DNA of 64,000 nucleotides from Chloroflexota bacterium (GCA_009840355.1 VXNZ01000025.1:150482-214481); one strand, 5' to 3'. Shown: positions 51,284-61,670, numbered from the stretch's first letter. The notes: generated by a model from the letters alone, not told the origin. Numbers and translations are program-made.

Positions 51284-54262
51284 CTATTCTTCGATGCCTT
51301 CGTACCAGCCCGCGCCGAACAGCAAGTTGCCGCGGCGCACTACCCAACTGTGCTTGGGCGCGTCTTCCCGAGTCTCTGGGTGCGTGAAAAGGTAGCTAAT
51401 CCACTCGCCTCCACCCTCTTCGGTTACGGCAGCTGTTGCCTCGCCATAGTTGAAGCCGTTGGCGTCGATGCGCTCACGCGTAGTTCCAACAATTTCCGGG
51501 CGGTTGGAATTCGCCACCGAGTACAGTTCACCTTCCCTGTCCTCCAAGACAAAGACATACCAGGGACCGTCGGCGCTCTCAGGCATGTTGTAGTAATCGA
51601 GCGTACCCTCACGTCCCAGGTCGTCGTACAGGTTTAGCGCGCGCTGCACGAGAGACTGAGCGTAATCCGCAGGTTCGGACTTCGCCGGACCATCCTCATA
51701 CCAGCCCGAACCGAATATCATCCCTTCGTGGCGTATCACCCACGAATGCTTGGTTTGAACATTCCCGGTGATGGGATTGAAATAAGTGTACGATGTCCAC
51801 GCGCCATCTTCGGTAGCGGCAGCTGCGACCTGCGCGCCTGCCGGGTATCCGTCCAGGCTTACGATTTCGTCATAGCGCTTACCCACATTCGCGGGAATGG
51901 TCGCGTGCGCCTGCATCATGTCGTTCTTATCACCGATGAACACATACCACTGTCCGTCCACGCTATCGGGCGAGTTGTAGTAGGCGATTGTATCCTCGTG
52001 CCCTTCGGACTCGTACATGCTGATCGCTTCGTTCACGAGATACTGCGTGTACACCGCAGGCTCCGCATACCAGCCTGAGCCGAACAGCAATCCGTCGTAC
52101 TCCATAATCCAGGTATGTTTAGATTCCAACTCGTCGGTAGCCGGGTTGGTGAAGACGTAAGATACCCAATGCCCCTCGTCGGTTGTGGCGGCGAATGCCT
52201 CGCCGTAAGCATAGCCGGTTGCGTCTATTCTTGCTGGCGGGTCTATGTCCACGAGTTCCGGGCGCGCTCCGTTGGCAAAGGTGCGGAGGTCATGCGCCCG
52301 CAGAATGAACACATAGAATTGACCATCCACACTTTCGGGCGTGTTGTAGTAGTCAATCGTGCCATCGCGCCCCAGGTCGTCGTATAGATTAACGGCACGC
52401 TGCACGAGCGATTGCGCGTATCCGGCCGCTTCCGACTTGGGCGGCCCCTCTTCATACCAGCCGGAGCCGAAAATCATCCCGTTGTGGCGCGTTACCCAAG
52501 AGTGCTTGGTTTCGACATTGCCGGTTGCGGCGTTCAGGTAGGTATATGTCGTCCACGCACCGCCTTCAACGGCGGCAGCTGCGACCTGCGCACCGGCAGG
52601 GTAACCGTCGGTGGGACTGATGATGTCATCGAAGTTCATGCCGACATTGTCCGGCACAGCAGCGTGGGCGATCATCACATCGTTCTTGTCGCCGATGAAG
52701 ACGTAATACTGTCCGTCAACGCTTTCAGGCGAGTTGTAGTATGCAATCGTGCCATCGCGCCCCAGGTCGTCGTATAAATTAATGGCGCGCTCGACGAAGG
52801 CTTTCGTGTACGCTGCCGCCTCCGACTTCGGAGGACCTTCCTCATACCAGCCGGAGCCGAAAATCATCCCGTTGTGGCGCGTTACCCAAGAGTGCTTGGT
52901 CTCGACATTGCCGGTTGCGGCGTTCAGGTAGGTGTATGTCGTCCACGCGCCGCCTTCAACAGCGGCAGCTGCGACCTGCGCGCCTGCGGGATAACCGTCG
53001 GGACTGATGACATCATTGAAGTGCTTGCCGACATTTGCAGGAACGGTGGCATGCGCCAGCATTATGTCGTTCTCGTCGCCGATGAAGACGTAATACTGTC
53101 CATCCACACTTTCAGGCGTGTTGTAATAGTCGATAGTCGCGTCCCTGCCATTGGCGTCATAGCGCGCGATCGCTTGCTCCACGAATGAACGGATGTATGA
53201 CGCGGCGGACGCGCCGTCCAAGATTATGTCGCGCTCATACCAGCCGGAGGCGAATATCAGGTGATCGTGCTTGATGACCCAAGCGTGCTTGCGCTCGTAT
53301 GCGAAATCGTTGGCAGGGTTCAGATATACATAATCAACCCACTTGCCATTCTCGTCTGCGGTCGCAATCTCAAAGCCGAAGTTCTTGCCGGTGATGTCGG
53401 TGCCTATTTCGCCTCGGATGTCTTCGCCGATATTGCCGGGTATGGTTGGTTGTACGACGATTAACTTGGAATTGGCGTCTATGACGAACAGGTACAGGTC
53501 GCCGTCCACGCTATCCATCGTATTGTAGTAGTCAAGTGTTTCCGCCCTACCTTCTCTGTCGTAGCGGCGGATCGCCTCTTCGACATACGCCTTGGTGTAC
53601 GCCGGCGCAGTAGCCATTTCCAGCCAGTCCAGCCGTGCGATCGCTGCTTCGACTTCCTCGTCAAGCGTGGAAGCCTGCAGTTCTTCGAGCGCCATGCGAA
53701 TGCTCTCAATCTCGGCGGTTACGGCAGCGAACTCGGCGGCGACTACGCCGGCACCGGCTGCGAGCTGCTCTTGCAGCGCGGCTATCGTGCCGTTGAGCGC
53801 AGACAGTTCGTCGCCAAGCTCGTCTATGCGCTCATCTATGGCGTCGGTGTCCATGCTCATCGCGGGCTTGTCCACTTCGTCCAGCCGCTGCTCCAAGTCG
53901 GCAAGCGCGGCGCTGACGTCTGCCAGTTCGTCGCTCACATCGTGCAGCTCATCGTCTAGGAGGTCGATGCGGCTCGTGTCCATCGACATTTCCATGCCGG
54001 CGATAGCGTCCATCCGCTGCTGAAGCTCAGTTACACTCGCACTCAGGTCCGGCTGCGCCGCAAGCTGCCCTTGCAAGCCTTCAATTCGCCCTTCAAGCAA
54101 GTCGATCTCAGCGTTCTGCGCCGCGAGGCTCGCCTCCACACCGCTCAGGTTGGCAGGCTGCACTTCGCCGCCGGACGAGACCATCGCAACGATAATCGCT
54201 ATCAGCGCAATCACAATCGCGACGACTCCCAAACCCAAGCCGTACATCGCATTTCTGTCCAT
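51284..54262 (-). CDS. Membrane-anchored protein with six tandem Cache-like domains
   Basis: 992 residues. One N-terminal transmembrane segment (about 8-30), then a long coiled-coil region (40-215) rich in LEQRLDEV-type heptads, then six repeats of about 125 residues. Each repeat has an amphipathic helix (YTKAFVERAINLYDDLGRDG), TIxYYNTPESVDGQYYVFI, and ends KHSWVxRHxGxIFGSGWYE, the pattern of small Cache sensor domains. There is no kinase, HAMP, methyl-accepting or cyclase output, so it is a receptor or scaffold outside the membrane. Repeats 2 and 3 are nearly identical in DNA. Start ATG 54262 has GAGAGGAC ahead. Ligand unknown; it is not in an operon. Confidence 0.85.
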   Translation of the reverse strand: MDRNAMYGLGLGVVAIVIALIAIIVAMVSSGGEVQPANLSGVEASLAAQNAEIDLLEGRIEGLQGQLAAQPDLSASVTELQQRMDAIAGMEMSMDTSRIDLLDDELHDVSDELADVSAALADLEQRLDEVDKPAMSMDTDAIDERIDELGDELSALNGTIAALQEQLAAGAGVVAAEFAAVTAEIESIRMALEELQASTLDEEVEAAIARLDWLEMATAPAYTKAYVEEAIRRYDREGRAETLDYYNTMDSVDGDLYLFVIDANSKLIVVQPTIPGNIGEDIRGEIGTDITGKNFGFEIATADENGKWVDYVYLNPANDFAYERKHAWVIKHDHLIFASGWYERDIILDGASAASYIRSFVEQAIARYDANGRDATIDYYNTPESVDGQYYVFIGDENDIMLAHATVPANVGKHFNDVISPDGYPAGAQVAAAAVEGGAWTTYTYLNAATGNVETKHSWVTRHNGMIFGSGWYEEGPPKSEAAAYTKAFVERAINLYDDLGRDGTIAYYNSPESVDGQYYVFIGDKNDVMIAHAAVPDNVGMNFDDIISPTDGYPAGAQVAAAAVEGGAWTTYTYLNAATGNVETKHSWVTRHNGMIFGSGWYEEGPPKSEAAGYAQSLVQRAVNLYDDLGRDGTIDYYNTPESVDGQFYVFILRAHDLRTFANGARPELVDIDPPARIDATGYAYGEAFAATTDEGHWVSYVFTNPATDELESKHTWIMEYDGLLFGSGWYAEPAVYTQYLVNEAISMYESEGHEDTIAYYNSPDSVDGQWYVFIGDKNDMMQAHATIPANVGKRYDEIVSLDGYPAGAQVAAAATEDGAWTSYTYFNPITGNVQTKHSWVIRHEGMIFGSGWYEDGPAKSEPADYAQSLVQRALNLYDDLGREGTLDYYNMPESADGPWYVFVLEDREGELYSVANSNRPEIVGTTRERIDANGFNYGEATAAVTEEGGGEWISYLFTHPETREDAPKHSWVVRRGNLLFGAGWYEGIEE

Positions 54263-54348
54263 ATTGTCCTCTCAATTCTAAATCAATCTTAATATAATAT
54301 GCAGTTTATCCAATCGCAGACAGTATTACTGCGCGCCCGAATAGAATA

Positions 54349-54385
54349 TCGCATCAACTGGCAGTATGACAACCAATTGATGCGA
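54349..54385. repeat. Inverted repeat downstream of the dehydrogenase gene
   Basis: TCGCATCAA (54349-54357) pairs with TTGATGCGA (54377-54385), extended inward with one mismatch (CTGG with CCAA) and outward by CGAATA/TATTCG with a bulge. No U-tract. It stands between the 2-hydroxyacid dehydrogenase stop and the Cache-gene promoter region. Confidence 0.55.
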
Positions 54386-54425
54386 CATATTCGATTCGAG
54401 ATTTCGAGAGCGCTGTTCGTCTATA

Positions 54426-55427
54426 TTAAACGGACAACGCGTGCCTCGGGTTAGGATGATCGAGCACGGGAGTGTTTACCAGATTGTCCGGCATTTGCCC
54501 TTGCAGCACGGCAGCGACTTCACCCGCCGCGCGTTCTTCGAGTTCCAGCACCGCTTCCTGCGAGAAGAACGCTACATGCGGTGTAACCAGCAAATTGAGC
54601 AGCTTGAGCAGGCGATAGTCGGGAGACGGATGCGCGTCCACCAACACGTCAAGCCCAGCGCCGCCGATGCTGCCCGATTGCAGCGCATCGTATAGCGCGT
54701 CTTCGTCAATCAGTGGACCGCGCGCGCAGTTAATCAGAAAAGCGTCTTCCTTCATCATCTCAAGCTCAGCCGCGCCGATGAGGTTCTCGGTTTCCGGCGT
54801 CAGCGGCGAGTGAAGCGTGACGAAATCCGATTCGCGCAGCAGCGTCTCCATGTCAACGGAGCGCGCGCCCGCTTCCGCCGCCTGTTCTGCCGTGACGAAC
54901 GGGTCGTACGCGAGCACCTCGAAGCCGAATGCGAGCGCTTTCTCGCAGACCGCCCTGCCTATCCTGCCAAAGCCGACGACGCCCAGCCGCTTGCCGCGCA
55001 ACCGCATGATGCGCATTGTGAGCGGCACGCTGCCCCAGCCTGCGCCTTTCACCGAGTTGTCGAACAGCGATATGCGCCGGTTCCAGTCCAGCAGCAAGCC
55101 CATTACATGGTCGGACACTTCGTCCACGCAGTAGTCCGGCACATAAGTAACGGCGATGCCGAGTTCGGTCGCGGTGTCCACGGCGATGTTGTCCACGCCA
55201 ACGCCGTATCGTCCGATGACGATGCACTTCTCGGCGGCGCGCACGACCTTGTCCGTAACCTGCGCGAAGCAAGTCAGTATGCCATCGACATCCTTGGCGA
55301 GCGCGGCGAGTGTGTCTTCTTCGCCATCCGGCGCAACGACAAGTTCGGCGCCGATTTTGGCGAGAACCGCGCGCTCCGGTTCCACCGAGGGCCAGACATA
55401 ATCGGTAACCAGAACCTTGAACGACAT
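54426..55427 (-). CDS. D-2-hydroxyacid dehydrogenase family protein (CtBP/SerA-like)
   Basis: NAD-dependent dehydrogenase of 333 residues. The coenzyme loop is GVVGFGRIGRAVCEKALAFGFEV; the catalytic Arg lies in NCARGPLIDEDAL, the Glu in the GAGLDVL segment region and the His in TPHVAFFS. The pattern fits CtBP-type C-terminal-binding/phosphoglycerate-dehydrogenase-like proteins; the substrate is unclear. It begins 9 bases after the RACo-like gene on the same strand, so they form an operon. Confidence 0.9.
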   Translation of the reverse strand: MSFKVLVTDYVWPSVEPERAVLAKIGAELVVAPDGEEDTLAALAKDVDGILTCFAQVTDKVVRAAEKCIVIGRYGVGVDNIAVDTATELGIAVTYVPDYCVDEVSDHVMGLLLDWNRRISLFDNSVKGAGWGSVPLTMRIMRLRGKRLGVVGFGRIGRAVCEKALAFGFEVLAYDPFVTAEQAAEAGARSVDMETLLRESDFVTLHSPLTPETENLIGAAELEMMKEDAFLINCARGPLIDEDALYDALQSGSIGGAGLDVLVDAHPSPDYRLLKLLNLLVTPHVAFFSQEAVLELEERAAGEVAAVLQGQMPDNLVNTPVLDHPNPRHALSV

Positions 55428-55436
55428 GATGTTCTC

Positions 55437-57056
55437 CTATTCCCCTATTTCCATTGGATTGAACATACAGCCTTCGACGAATATGTCGAAGAAGTCGGGC
55501 GTGGTTTCAAGTTCGATGTGCTGTATGGTCTGCACCAGTTGCTCGATACGGCTGCGCAGTGTGCGCGACAGCAGCATTATCGTCGCGCCTTCGAGCGATG
55601 CGTTGCCCACCTTCGTGATGCGCTCTTCCGGCAGGTTGGCGACGAAGCCTATGTCCACGGCGTTCCCGACATTGATGTAGTTGGCGAACCCGCCGGCGAG
55701 ATACAGCCGCGCGACACCGGCGGGCGACACGCCGTAGTTTCGCAGCACGATGTATTGCCCTGAATAGTTCGCGGATTTCGCCTGCGCCAACGCGCTTATA
55801 TCGGCGCGCGACAGCGCCATGCCCGTATCCGGCACGAACGCGAACTCGCGCGCGCCATCCTCGAATGCGCCGAGTTCGTTCATCTTGCCGGTGCGCCGCA
55901 GCTCAGCCAGCAGGTCAACCAGCCCTGAGCCGCATATCCCCTGCGGCGGCGCATCGCCAATCGTGCGATAGTCCACGCCATCGCCGTCCAGCGCCACGCT
56001 CTCCACCGCGCCGTCGTAACCCGGCATGCCATAGCGCACCTGCCCGCCCTCGAACGCCGGTCCCGCCGGACAAGACGCGGACATAAGGCGATGCCGGTTG
56101 CCCAGCACGACCTCCGTGTTCGTGCCGACATCGACGAGCATCACCACCTCATCTTCTTCGTCCATGCTCACGGCGAGCATATCGGCTGCGACATCCGCGC
56201 CCACATGCGAGCCTATCAAGGGTCCGCCGTACACATTCGCGTTGGGGAAGACGCGCAGCCCGATTTCGGACGCCTTTACATTCAGCGCGGTCGTTTGCCG
56301 CTTGCCTTCCAGCATTTCGAGTTCGGTGATGGACTTGTACGGGCGCTCGCCGATTGGCTGCACATCAAAGCCGAAAAAAATGTCGCGCATCGTGGAATTG
56401 CCCACTATTACCACTTCGTATATGCGCCTGCGGTGGAATCCATGCCGCCGGCTCAACTCCCCTATCTCGAAGTTCAGCGCGGACAGCATCACCTGCCGCA
56501 GTTCGCCGGGGAAGTCGCCGCCGTCGTATGAGATGCGGTGCATAATGTCGCTGCCGCCAAAACGCTGCGGATTCTCGAAAGATGCCGTGTCCAATATCTC
56601 GCCCGATTCCAAGTCTGCGAGGTTCAGCACGACGGTCGTTGTGCCGACATCGATTGCGACGCCGTACATCTGCCCGCGATAGTCGTCAATGCGCACGCCA
56701 TCGAAGGTCACGCCATCGCCGTCGCGCGCGGTGTGAGGTTCGACAGCAATGACACGGCGCACGGAGCGCGTCAGAATGCGCGGCTGACGGCGCAGCACGG
56801 CGAACTCCACATCGGCGTCCGCATCGACAATCTTCGCTTGGCATGCGAGCCGGTAGTCTTCGCGCAGGAACGCCTCTGCATCCGTGTGCGACGATAGCGC
56901 GTCCATGCCCTGCTTTATCTCGACGATGCATTCGTGGCACTCGCCGGTTCTACCGCACGAAGTCGGCACGCGCACGCTGAGAGCATCCGCATAGTCGAAG
57001 ATGCTATTACCGACCAGCGAGGTCAGAGCCTGTCCGTCATAATTCAGGGGCGACAT
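55437..57056 (-). CDS. RACo-like ASKHA protein with N-terminal [2Fe-2S] ferredoxin domain
   Basis: 539-residue protein of the DUF4445 family, whose characterised members reductively reactivate corrinoid cofactors of methyltransferases using ATP. The ferredoxin domain (1-95) has the plant-type cysteine set CGRTGECHEC and RLACQA. The ASKHA core begins GVAIDVGTTTVVLNLADL, continues with VVIVGNSTMRDIFFG and LVDVGTNTEVVLGN, and ends with the glycine-rich LYLAGGFANYINVGNAV. No corrinoid protein or methyltransferase gene is near, so the client is not known. It is followed by a 2-hydroxyacid dehydrogenase gene. Confidence 0.85.
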   Translation of the reverse strand: MSPLNYDGQALTSLVGNSIFDYADALSVRVPTSCGRTGECHECIVEIKQGMDALSSHTDAEAFLREDYRLACQAKIVDADADVEFAVLRRQPRILTRSVRRVIAVEPHTARDGDGVTFDGVRIDDYRGQMYGVAIDVGTTTVVLNLADLESGEILDTASFENPQRFGGSDIMHRISYDGGDFPGELRQVMLSALNFEIGELSRRHGFHRRRIYEVVIVGNSTMRDIFFGFDVQPIGERPYKSITELEMLEGKRQTTALNVKASEIGLRVFPNANVYGGPLIGSHVGADVAADMLAVSMDEEDEVVMLVDVGTNTEVVLGNRHRLMSASCPAGPAFEGGQVRYGMPGYDGAVESVALDGDGVDYRTIGDAPPQGICGSGLVDLLAELRRTGKMNELGAFEDGAREFAFVPDTGMALSRADISALAQAKSANYSGQYIVLRNYGVSPAGVARLYLAGGFANYINVGNAVDIGFVANLPEERITKVGNASLEGATIMLLSRTLRSRIEQLVQTIQHIELETTPDFFDIFVEGCMFNPMEIGE

Positions 57057-57097
57057 AGCGGTATTTTATCACGAACGGCATATGCCGCGACGGAATT

Positions 57098-57321
57098 GAG
57101 ACGATTTCACAAATCCCCAATGTTGTCATTCCGCTCTGTCTGTCGTCATTCCGCTCTGTCTGTCGTCATTTCGAATACTCCTCCCTTGTCATTCCGAACG
57201 CAGTGAGGAATCTGAAATCGTCGCATGCAAACCTGTTTCCGACTTTAGATTTCTCGCTTCGCTCGAAATGACAGGTATAAATTGCAAATGACGAGTATGA
57301 ATTGCATCTGTGAAATCGTCT
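57098..57321. repeat. Family A MITE-like repeat, longest copy
   Basis: The left end GAGACGATTTCACAAAT (57098-57114) faces the right end (reverse complement AAGACGATTTCACAGATGC, ending at 57321). Inside are GTCATTCCGAACGCAGTGAG and CTTCGCTCGAAATGAC. A 20-bp unit GTCATTCCGCTCTGTCTGTC occurs twice in tandem at 57125-57164. No gene. Confidence 0.85.
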
Positions 57322-57431
57322 TAACCGTCCCGGCAGAGGTTGTCTATGAAGGCAACATAATGCTATACTGCTAGTTGATAGACTTGTCGAGCCTGTTGGC
57401 ATCGACTTGCGCGGAAATTGTCCTTTGGGGT

Positions 57432-57457
57432 AAGTGGGCTAGTCCCACTTTCTTTGT
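57432..57457 (+). promoter_or_regulatory. Hairpin leader before nusA
   Basis: AAGTGGG (57432-57438) pairs with CCCACTT (57444-57450), loop CTAGT, then TCTTTGTT. It resembles the short terminator-like hairpin found upstream of rimP-nusA operons. It may attenuate nusA expression, giving feedback by NusA itself. The region 57322-57431 shows no rimP. Confidence 0.5.
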
Positions 57458-57500
57458 TACAGGGGGCTTAAAAGGACCAGTACACAGGAGGTGGCATGTG

Positions 57501-59405
57501 ATGAAGAGCGATTTCATTGTCGCTTTAACACAACTCGCCGCAGAGCGCGGCCTCCCTAAGGAGACTGTGCTTTCCGCGATCGAAGATGCCTTGGTGTCCG
57601 CATATCGCAAGGACACCATCGCGGACGGACAGAATATCACCGTGAAACTCGACCCCGGTTCGGGCGATGTTACGGTGCATATACTGAAGACCGTCGTGGA
57701 TGATGTTACCAACGACAAGGCAGAGATTACGCTGCCCGACGCGCTGAAGATTGACAGCAGCGCGCAGATTGGCGAGGTCATCACGACCGAAAGCATGCCG
57801 CACATGCCGGGCCGCATCGCAGCGCAAACTGCGAAGCAAGTCGTCATGCAACGCCTGCGAGACGCCGAGCGCGAGGTGGTCTTTAAGCAGTTCGAGGACA
57901 AGGAAGGCGAAGTCTTCCTCGTTACGCTGCAGAAGATAGAGCCGCGCCACATCACCGTCGATCTCGGGCGCTCCGAAGCCATTATGCCGCTGCAAGAACA
58001 GGTGCCGACCGAGCGATACCGCAGCAACACGAAGATGCGCGTTCTGCTGAAGACGGTCGAGCGCACAATTCGCGGGCCGGAGCTTATCGTATCGCGCGCG
58101 GACAATCAGCTGCTCCGCCGACTGTTCGAGATGGAAGTCCCCGAGATTTTCAGCGGCGCGGTCGAAATAGAAGCCATCGCCAGAGAACCGGGCTCACGCA
58201 GCAAAGTCGCTGTGCGTGCGCGGCAGGACGGCGTGGACCCCGTGGGCTCGTGCGTTGGCTTGCGCGGCGTTCGCATACAGAACATCGTCAACGAACTGAA
58301 CGCCGAAAAGATTGACGTCGTTGAGTGGAATCAGGAAATGCCGATATTCATCGCCAACGCGCTCGGACCGGCGCAGGTGATGAAGGTCGAACTCAACCAC
58401 GACGACAGCACCGCGATGGCGGTCGTTCCGGAACGCCAGCTCTCGCTCGCCATCGGACGCGAAGGGCAGAACGCCCGGCTTGCCGCGCGGCTGACCGGAT
58501 GGAAGGTTGACATCAAGAGCGATGTCGAATATCAAGCCGAACTCCAAGAGCGCAACAGGATTGCTGAAGAGCGGCGTGTCGAAGAGGCAGCGATCGCAGC
58601 AGCGGAAGCTGAGGCGGCAGCGGCACAGGCAGCGGCAGACGCACTCGCCGCAGCTGAGGCTGGCATAGACGCCATCGCCGACGAAGAGATACCCGTCGAG
58701 ACCGAAGTGGTCGTCGAAGACGCGCAGGTCGAATCCGAACCCGTTCCCATCGCTGCCGAAGTCGGCGAAGCGGACGAAGCGGTCGTCGCTGAGCCTGTCG
58801 TAGTCGAATCCGGCGTGGCAGAGCCAATAGCGGCAGAAGTCGAAATAGTGGATGCGGTTGCCGCAGAGCCTGTCGCTGAAACCCCGGAAATCAAAACACC
58901 GGAAGTCGAAACGTCGGAAGTCGTCGAACAGGTTGAAACTATCGAAGTGCCCGAACCTGTGATTGAACCCGCAGCGGCAGAACTTGAACCTGTGGATGCC
59001 CCGGTCGCTCCGGTTGCCCCGGTCGTCGATGAACCTGTTGTGGAAGAAATCGAGACTGTCACGCAGCCGGAAATCGTCGCTGAACCGGAACCTACGGCAG
59101 AGGTCATCGAGCCGCTGTCGATACCGGAGCCGGTCGCAGAAGAGCCGGAGCCGGAGCCAACCACAGAGCAGTCCACATCACTGCGCGACCTGCCCGAAGA
59201 TGTCTGGCAGGTGCGGCGGCCCCGCGTGCGCAGGCCCATACGCTCGGACGAAGACGCGCCGGGTCGCATCCGCTTCGCGGAGGACATCGCAGGACTTCGC
59301 GGCGGTGTTACCGCATCGCGGCGCAATCGCAGGCGTCCCGACCAGCAGGGTCCTGGCAATAGCGGCGGCGGCAGGCGGCGCAGGCCCACGAGAAGACGGC
59401 GCTAA
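57501..59405 (+). CDS. nusA: Transcription termination/antitermination factor NusA with long C-terminal tail
   Basis: RNA polymerase-binding factor, 634 residues. Residues 1-125 are the polymerase-binding domain, 130-200 the S1 domain ([21 protein letters not shown]), and 205-340 two KH domains ([35 protein letters not shown]). Then comes a tail absent from short NusA: about 220 residues of Ala/Glu/Val/Pro repeats (340-560) and a basic Arg-rich end ([19 protein letters not shown]). I chose ATG 57501 because AGGAGG is 8-9 bases ahead. rimP, the usual upstream gene, is not here. ylxR follows after 3 bases. Confidence 0.95.
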   Translation: MKSDFIVALTQLAAERGLPKETVLSAIEDALVSAYRKDTIADGQNITVKLDPGSGDVTVHILKTVVDDVTNDKAEITLPDALKIDSSAQIGEVITTESMPHMPGRIAAQTAKQVVMQRLRDAEREVVFKQFEDKEGEVFLVTLQKIEPRHITVDLGRSEAIMPLQEQVPTERYRSNTKMRVLLKTVERTIRGPELIVSRADNQLLRRLFEMEVPEIFSGAVEIEAIAREPGSRSKVAVRARQDGVDPVGSCVGLRGVRIQNIVNELNAEKIDVVEWNQEMPIFIANALGPAQVMKVELNHDDSTAMAVVPERQLSLAIGREGQNARLAARLTGWKVDIKSDVEYQAELQERNRIAEERRVEEAAIAAAEAEAAAAQAAADALAAAEAGIDAIADEEIPVETEVVVEDAQVESEPVPIAAEVGEADEAVVAEPVVVESGVAEPIAAEVEIVDAVAAEPVAETPEIKTPEVETSEVVEQVETIEVPEPVIEPAAAELEPVDAPVAPVAPVVDEPVVEEIETVTQPEIVAEPEPTAEVIEPLSIPEPVAEEPEPEPTTEQSTSLRDLPEDVWQVRRPRVRRPIRSDEDAPGRIRFAEDIAGLRGGVTASRRNRRRPDQQGPGNSGGGRRRRPTRRRR

Positions 59406-59408
59406 TAT

Positions 59409-59711
59409 ATGAACGCTAGGAGGCGGCATGTCCCACAGCGAAGCTGCATCGCCTGCAGAAGCAAGACGGCGAAGCGCGACCTACTGCGCATAGTCGCCAA
59501 GCCGGACGGCGGCATCGCCTTCGACTCCGGTGGCAAGTTATCAGGCAGGGGCGCATACCTATGCGCGGGGTGCGCTGCTAAGCCGCAGGACATCCGCAAG
59601 GGGAGACTAGAGCACACGCTGCGAACGAAGATTGCCAACGACGAATGGCAGGCAATAGCGGCAGAACTGATAGATTACACGACAGCGCTTTCGCAAGTGC
59701 ATACGGTCTGA
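59409..59711 (+). CDS. ylxR: YlxR family RNA-binding protein (DUF448)
   Basis: 100-residue YlxR protein, found between nusA and infB in many bacteria. It has PQRSCIACRSKTAKRDLLRI at the N-terminus, GRGAYLCAGC and the two CxxC-like pairs of the family. Members bind RNA and may influence rnpB or RNase P. The spacing to nusA is 3 bases, so the two are translated together. Confidence 0.93.
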   Translation: MNARRRHVPQRSCIACRSKTAKRDLLRIVAKPDGGIAFDSGGKLSGRGAYLCAGCAAKPQDIRKGRLEHTLRTKIANDEWQAIAAELIDYTTALSQVHTV

Positions 59712-59834
59712 CCGGGATACGGACGGCTTCATAAGTCCCTTCACATAAATGGGATAGGGAAATGCTTGAAATGGTGAAGGCGTCTCAACAGAGCGAAATC
59801 GACATACCGAATAGGCGCATTTTTGGGGGTGCCT

Positions 59835-61670
59835 ATGACTAATAAAACCGACGCAATAGGCTATCAAGACCAGTACAACGGCACCGCCGACGAGTACGAC
59901 GACTATTACGAATACGAGGAAGACTACGAGATTGAACCGCTCGAAGTTCCTCGCGCCATAGCCGTTCACGACCTTGCGGATCTCATGGAAACGACTCCGG
60001 TCGAAGTCATCAAGGAGTTCATGCGCAGCGGCTACATGTTCTCCATCAACGAAGTCGTCCAGCACGAATTGGTCGCTGAAATCGCCCCTGCATTCGGCTT
60101 TGAGGTGTTGCCGCTAGAGGAAGAGACCGACGGCGGCTCAATCGTGCCGTCCACCGAAAACGACGACCCTTCGATGCTCGCGGACCGCCCGCCTGTCGTC
60201 ACCATTCTTGGGCATGTTGACCACGGCAAGACTACGCTGCTCGACACGATTCGCAAGACAAATGTCGTCGAAGGCGAAGCAGGCGGCATCACCCAGCACA
60301 TCGGCGCGTATCAGGTCAACTACGACGAAGGTTTGATTACATTCCTTGATACGCCGGGGCACGAAGCGTTCACCGCGATGCGTGCGCGCGGAGCTCAGGT
60401 TACCGACATCGCGATTCTGGTAGTCGCGGCGGACGACGGCATAATGCCTCAGACCGAAGAGGCTATCAACCATGTGAAGGCGGCGGGCGTCCCCATCGTC
60501 GTCGCCATCAATAAGGTCGATCGCCCGGAGGCGGACCCGGAACGCGTCAAGCGCCAGCTCGCAGAACGCGATCTGCTCATTGAAGAATGGGGCGGTGATG
60601 TCATCGCCCTGCCCGTATCCGCGCTCACCGGCGACGGCGTTGACGACCTGCTCGACAACATCGCCGTCGTCGCGGAAGTCAGCGAACTCAAAGCAAATGT
60701 AAGCAAGAGCGCGAGAGGCGTCGTCGTTGAGGCGCGCATCGACCGCAGCCGCGGCACGGTTACCACCGTTCTGGTGCAGACAGGCAATCTGCGCATCGGC
60801 GACAATGTGGTGGTCGGATCGCTGCGCGGTCGCGTCCGAGCAATGCTCGACGACAGCGGCGTGCCGGTCGAAGTCGCCTCGCCATCGCAGCCGGTCGAAA
60901 TACTCGGCATCAGCGGCGTGCCGGAAGCGGGCGACATCCTCGAAGTCGCCGCAGACGAGCGCTCCGCGCGCCAGCTTGCCGAACAACGCCTCCGCGAGTC
61001 CGAGATGGAACGCGCGGCCGGTCCCACACTGGAAGATGTGCACACGCGCATCGCGGCGGGCGAAGTCAAGGCGCTCAACCTCATCATCAAGACCGATGTG
61101 CAGGGCAGCATCGAGGCGGTCAAGGGCGCCCTGAACGCCCTGAACACCGACCAAACGCGCGTCAACATAGTGCACATCGCAAGCGGCGCAATTACCGAGA
61201 GCGACGTGATGCTGGGGCTGGCGTCGCAGGCGATTATCGTGGGCTTCAACTCCGATCCCGGTCAGGGCGCGATGGCGCTCGCCAATCAGGAAGGCGTGGA
61301 AATCCGCCGATACGACATCATCTACAACCTGCTGGAAGATGTGGAACGCGCGCTCACCGGCTTGCTCGAACCCGTATATCGTGACATCACCGAAGGGCAC
61401 GCCACTATCCGGCAGATATTCGGCGTGGGCAGGCGGCAGAAGGTCGCGGGCTTCTATGTCAACGACGGGCAAATCCGGCGCAATTCGACCATCTACGTGC
61501 TGCGCGGCGGCAGGAATATGTTCACCGGTCCCGTATCGAGTCTCAAGCACTTCCGCGACGATGTGCGCGAGGTCAATGTCGGCTTTGAAGGCGGCTTGAT
61601 GCTCGACGGCTTCAACGACTTTGAGGAAGGCGACGTACTCGAGGCGCACCGCTCCGAGCGCGTCCGCTAA
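59835..61670 (+). CDS. infB: Translation initiation factor IF-2
   Basis: GTPase that places fMet-tRNA on the 30S subunit; 611 residues, a short form with little N-terminal extension (an acidic [12 protein letters not shown] stretch, then a small N2 domain). G1 is [13 protein letters not shown]2/G3 TQHIGAYQV and DTPGHEAF, G4 [10 protein letters not shown]5 SALTGDGV. The C-terminal domain has [21 protein letters not shown] 59835 is preceded by GGGGGTG; the frame's earlier TTG is not preferred. Confidence 0.96.
   Translation: MTNKTDAIGYQDQYNGTADEYDDYYEYEEDYEIEPLEVPRAIAVHDLADLMETTPVEVIKEFMRSGYMFSINEVVQHELVAEIAPAFGFEVLPLEEETDGGSIVPSTENDDPSMLADRPPVVTILGHVDHGKTTLLDTIRKTNVVEGEAGGITQHIGAYQVNYDEGLITFLDTPGHEAFTAMRARGAQVTDIAILVVAADDGIMPQTEEAINHVKAAGVPIVVAINKVDRPEADPERVKRQLAERDLLIEEWGGDVIALPVSALTGDGVDDLLDNIAVVAEVSELKANVSKSARGVVVEARIDRSRGTVTTVLVQTGNLRIGDNVVVGSLRGRVRAMLDDSGVPVEVASPSQPVEILGISGVPEAGDILEVAADERSARQLAEQRLRESEMERAAGPTLEDVHTRIAAGEVKALNLIIKTDVQGSIEAVKGALNALNTDQTRVNIVHIASGAITESDVMLGLASQAIIVGFNSDPGQGAMALANQEGVEIRRYDIIYNLLEDVERALTGLLEPVYRDITEGHATIRQIFGVGRRQKVAGFYVNDGQIRRNSTIYVLRGGRNMFTGPVSSLKHFRDDVREVNVGFEGGLMLDGFNDFEEGDVLEAHRSERVR

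Noticed and set aside
57125..57164. Tandem GTCATTCCGCTCTGTCTGTC units as a CRISPR array
   Set aside because: Direct tandem with no spacers and only two units; it lies inside a family A repeat.
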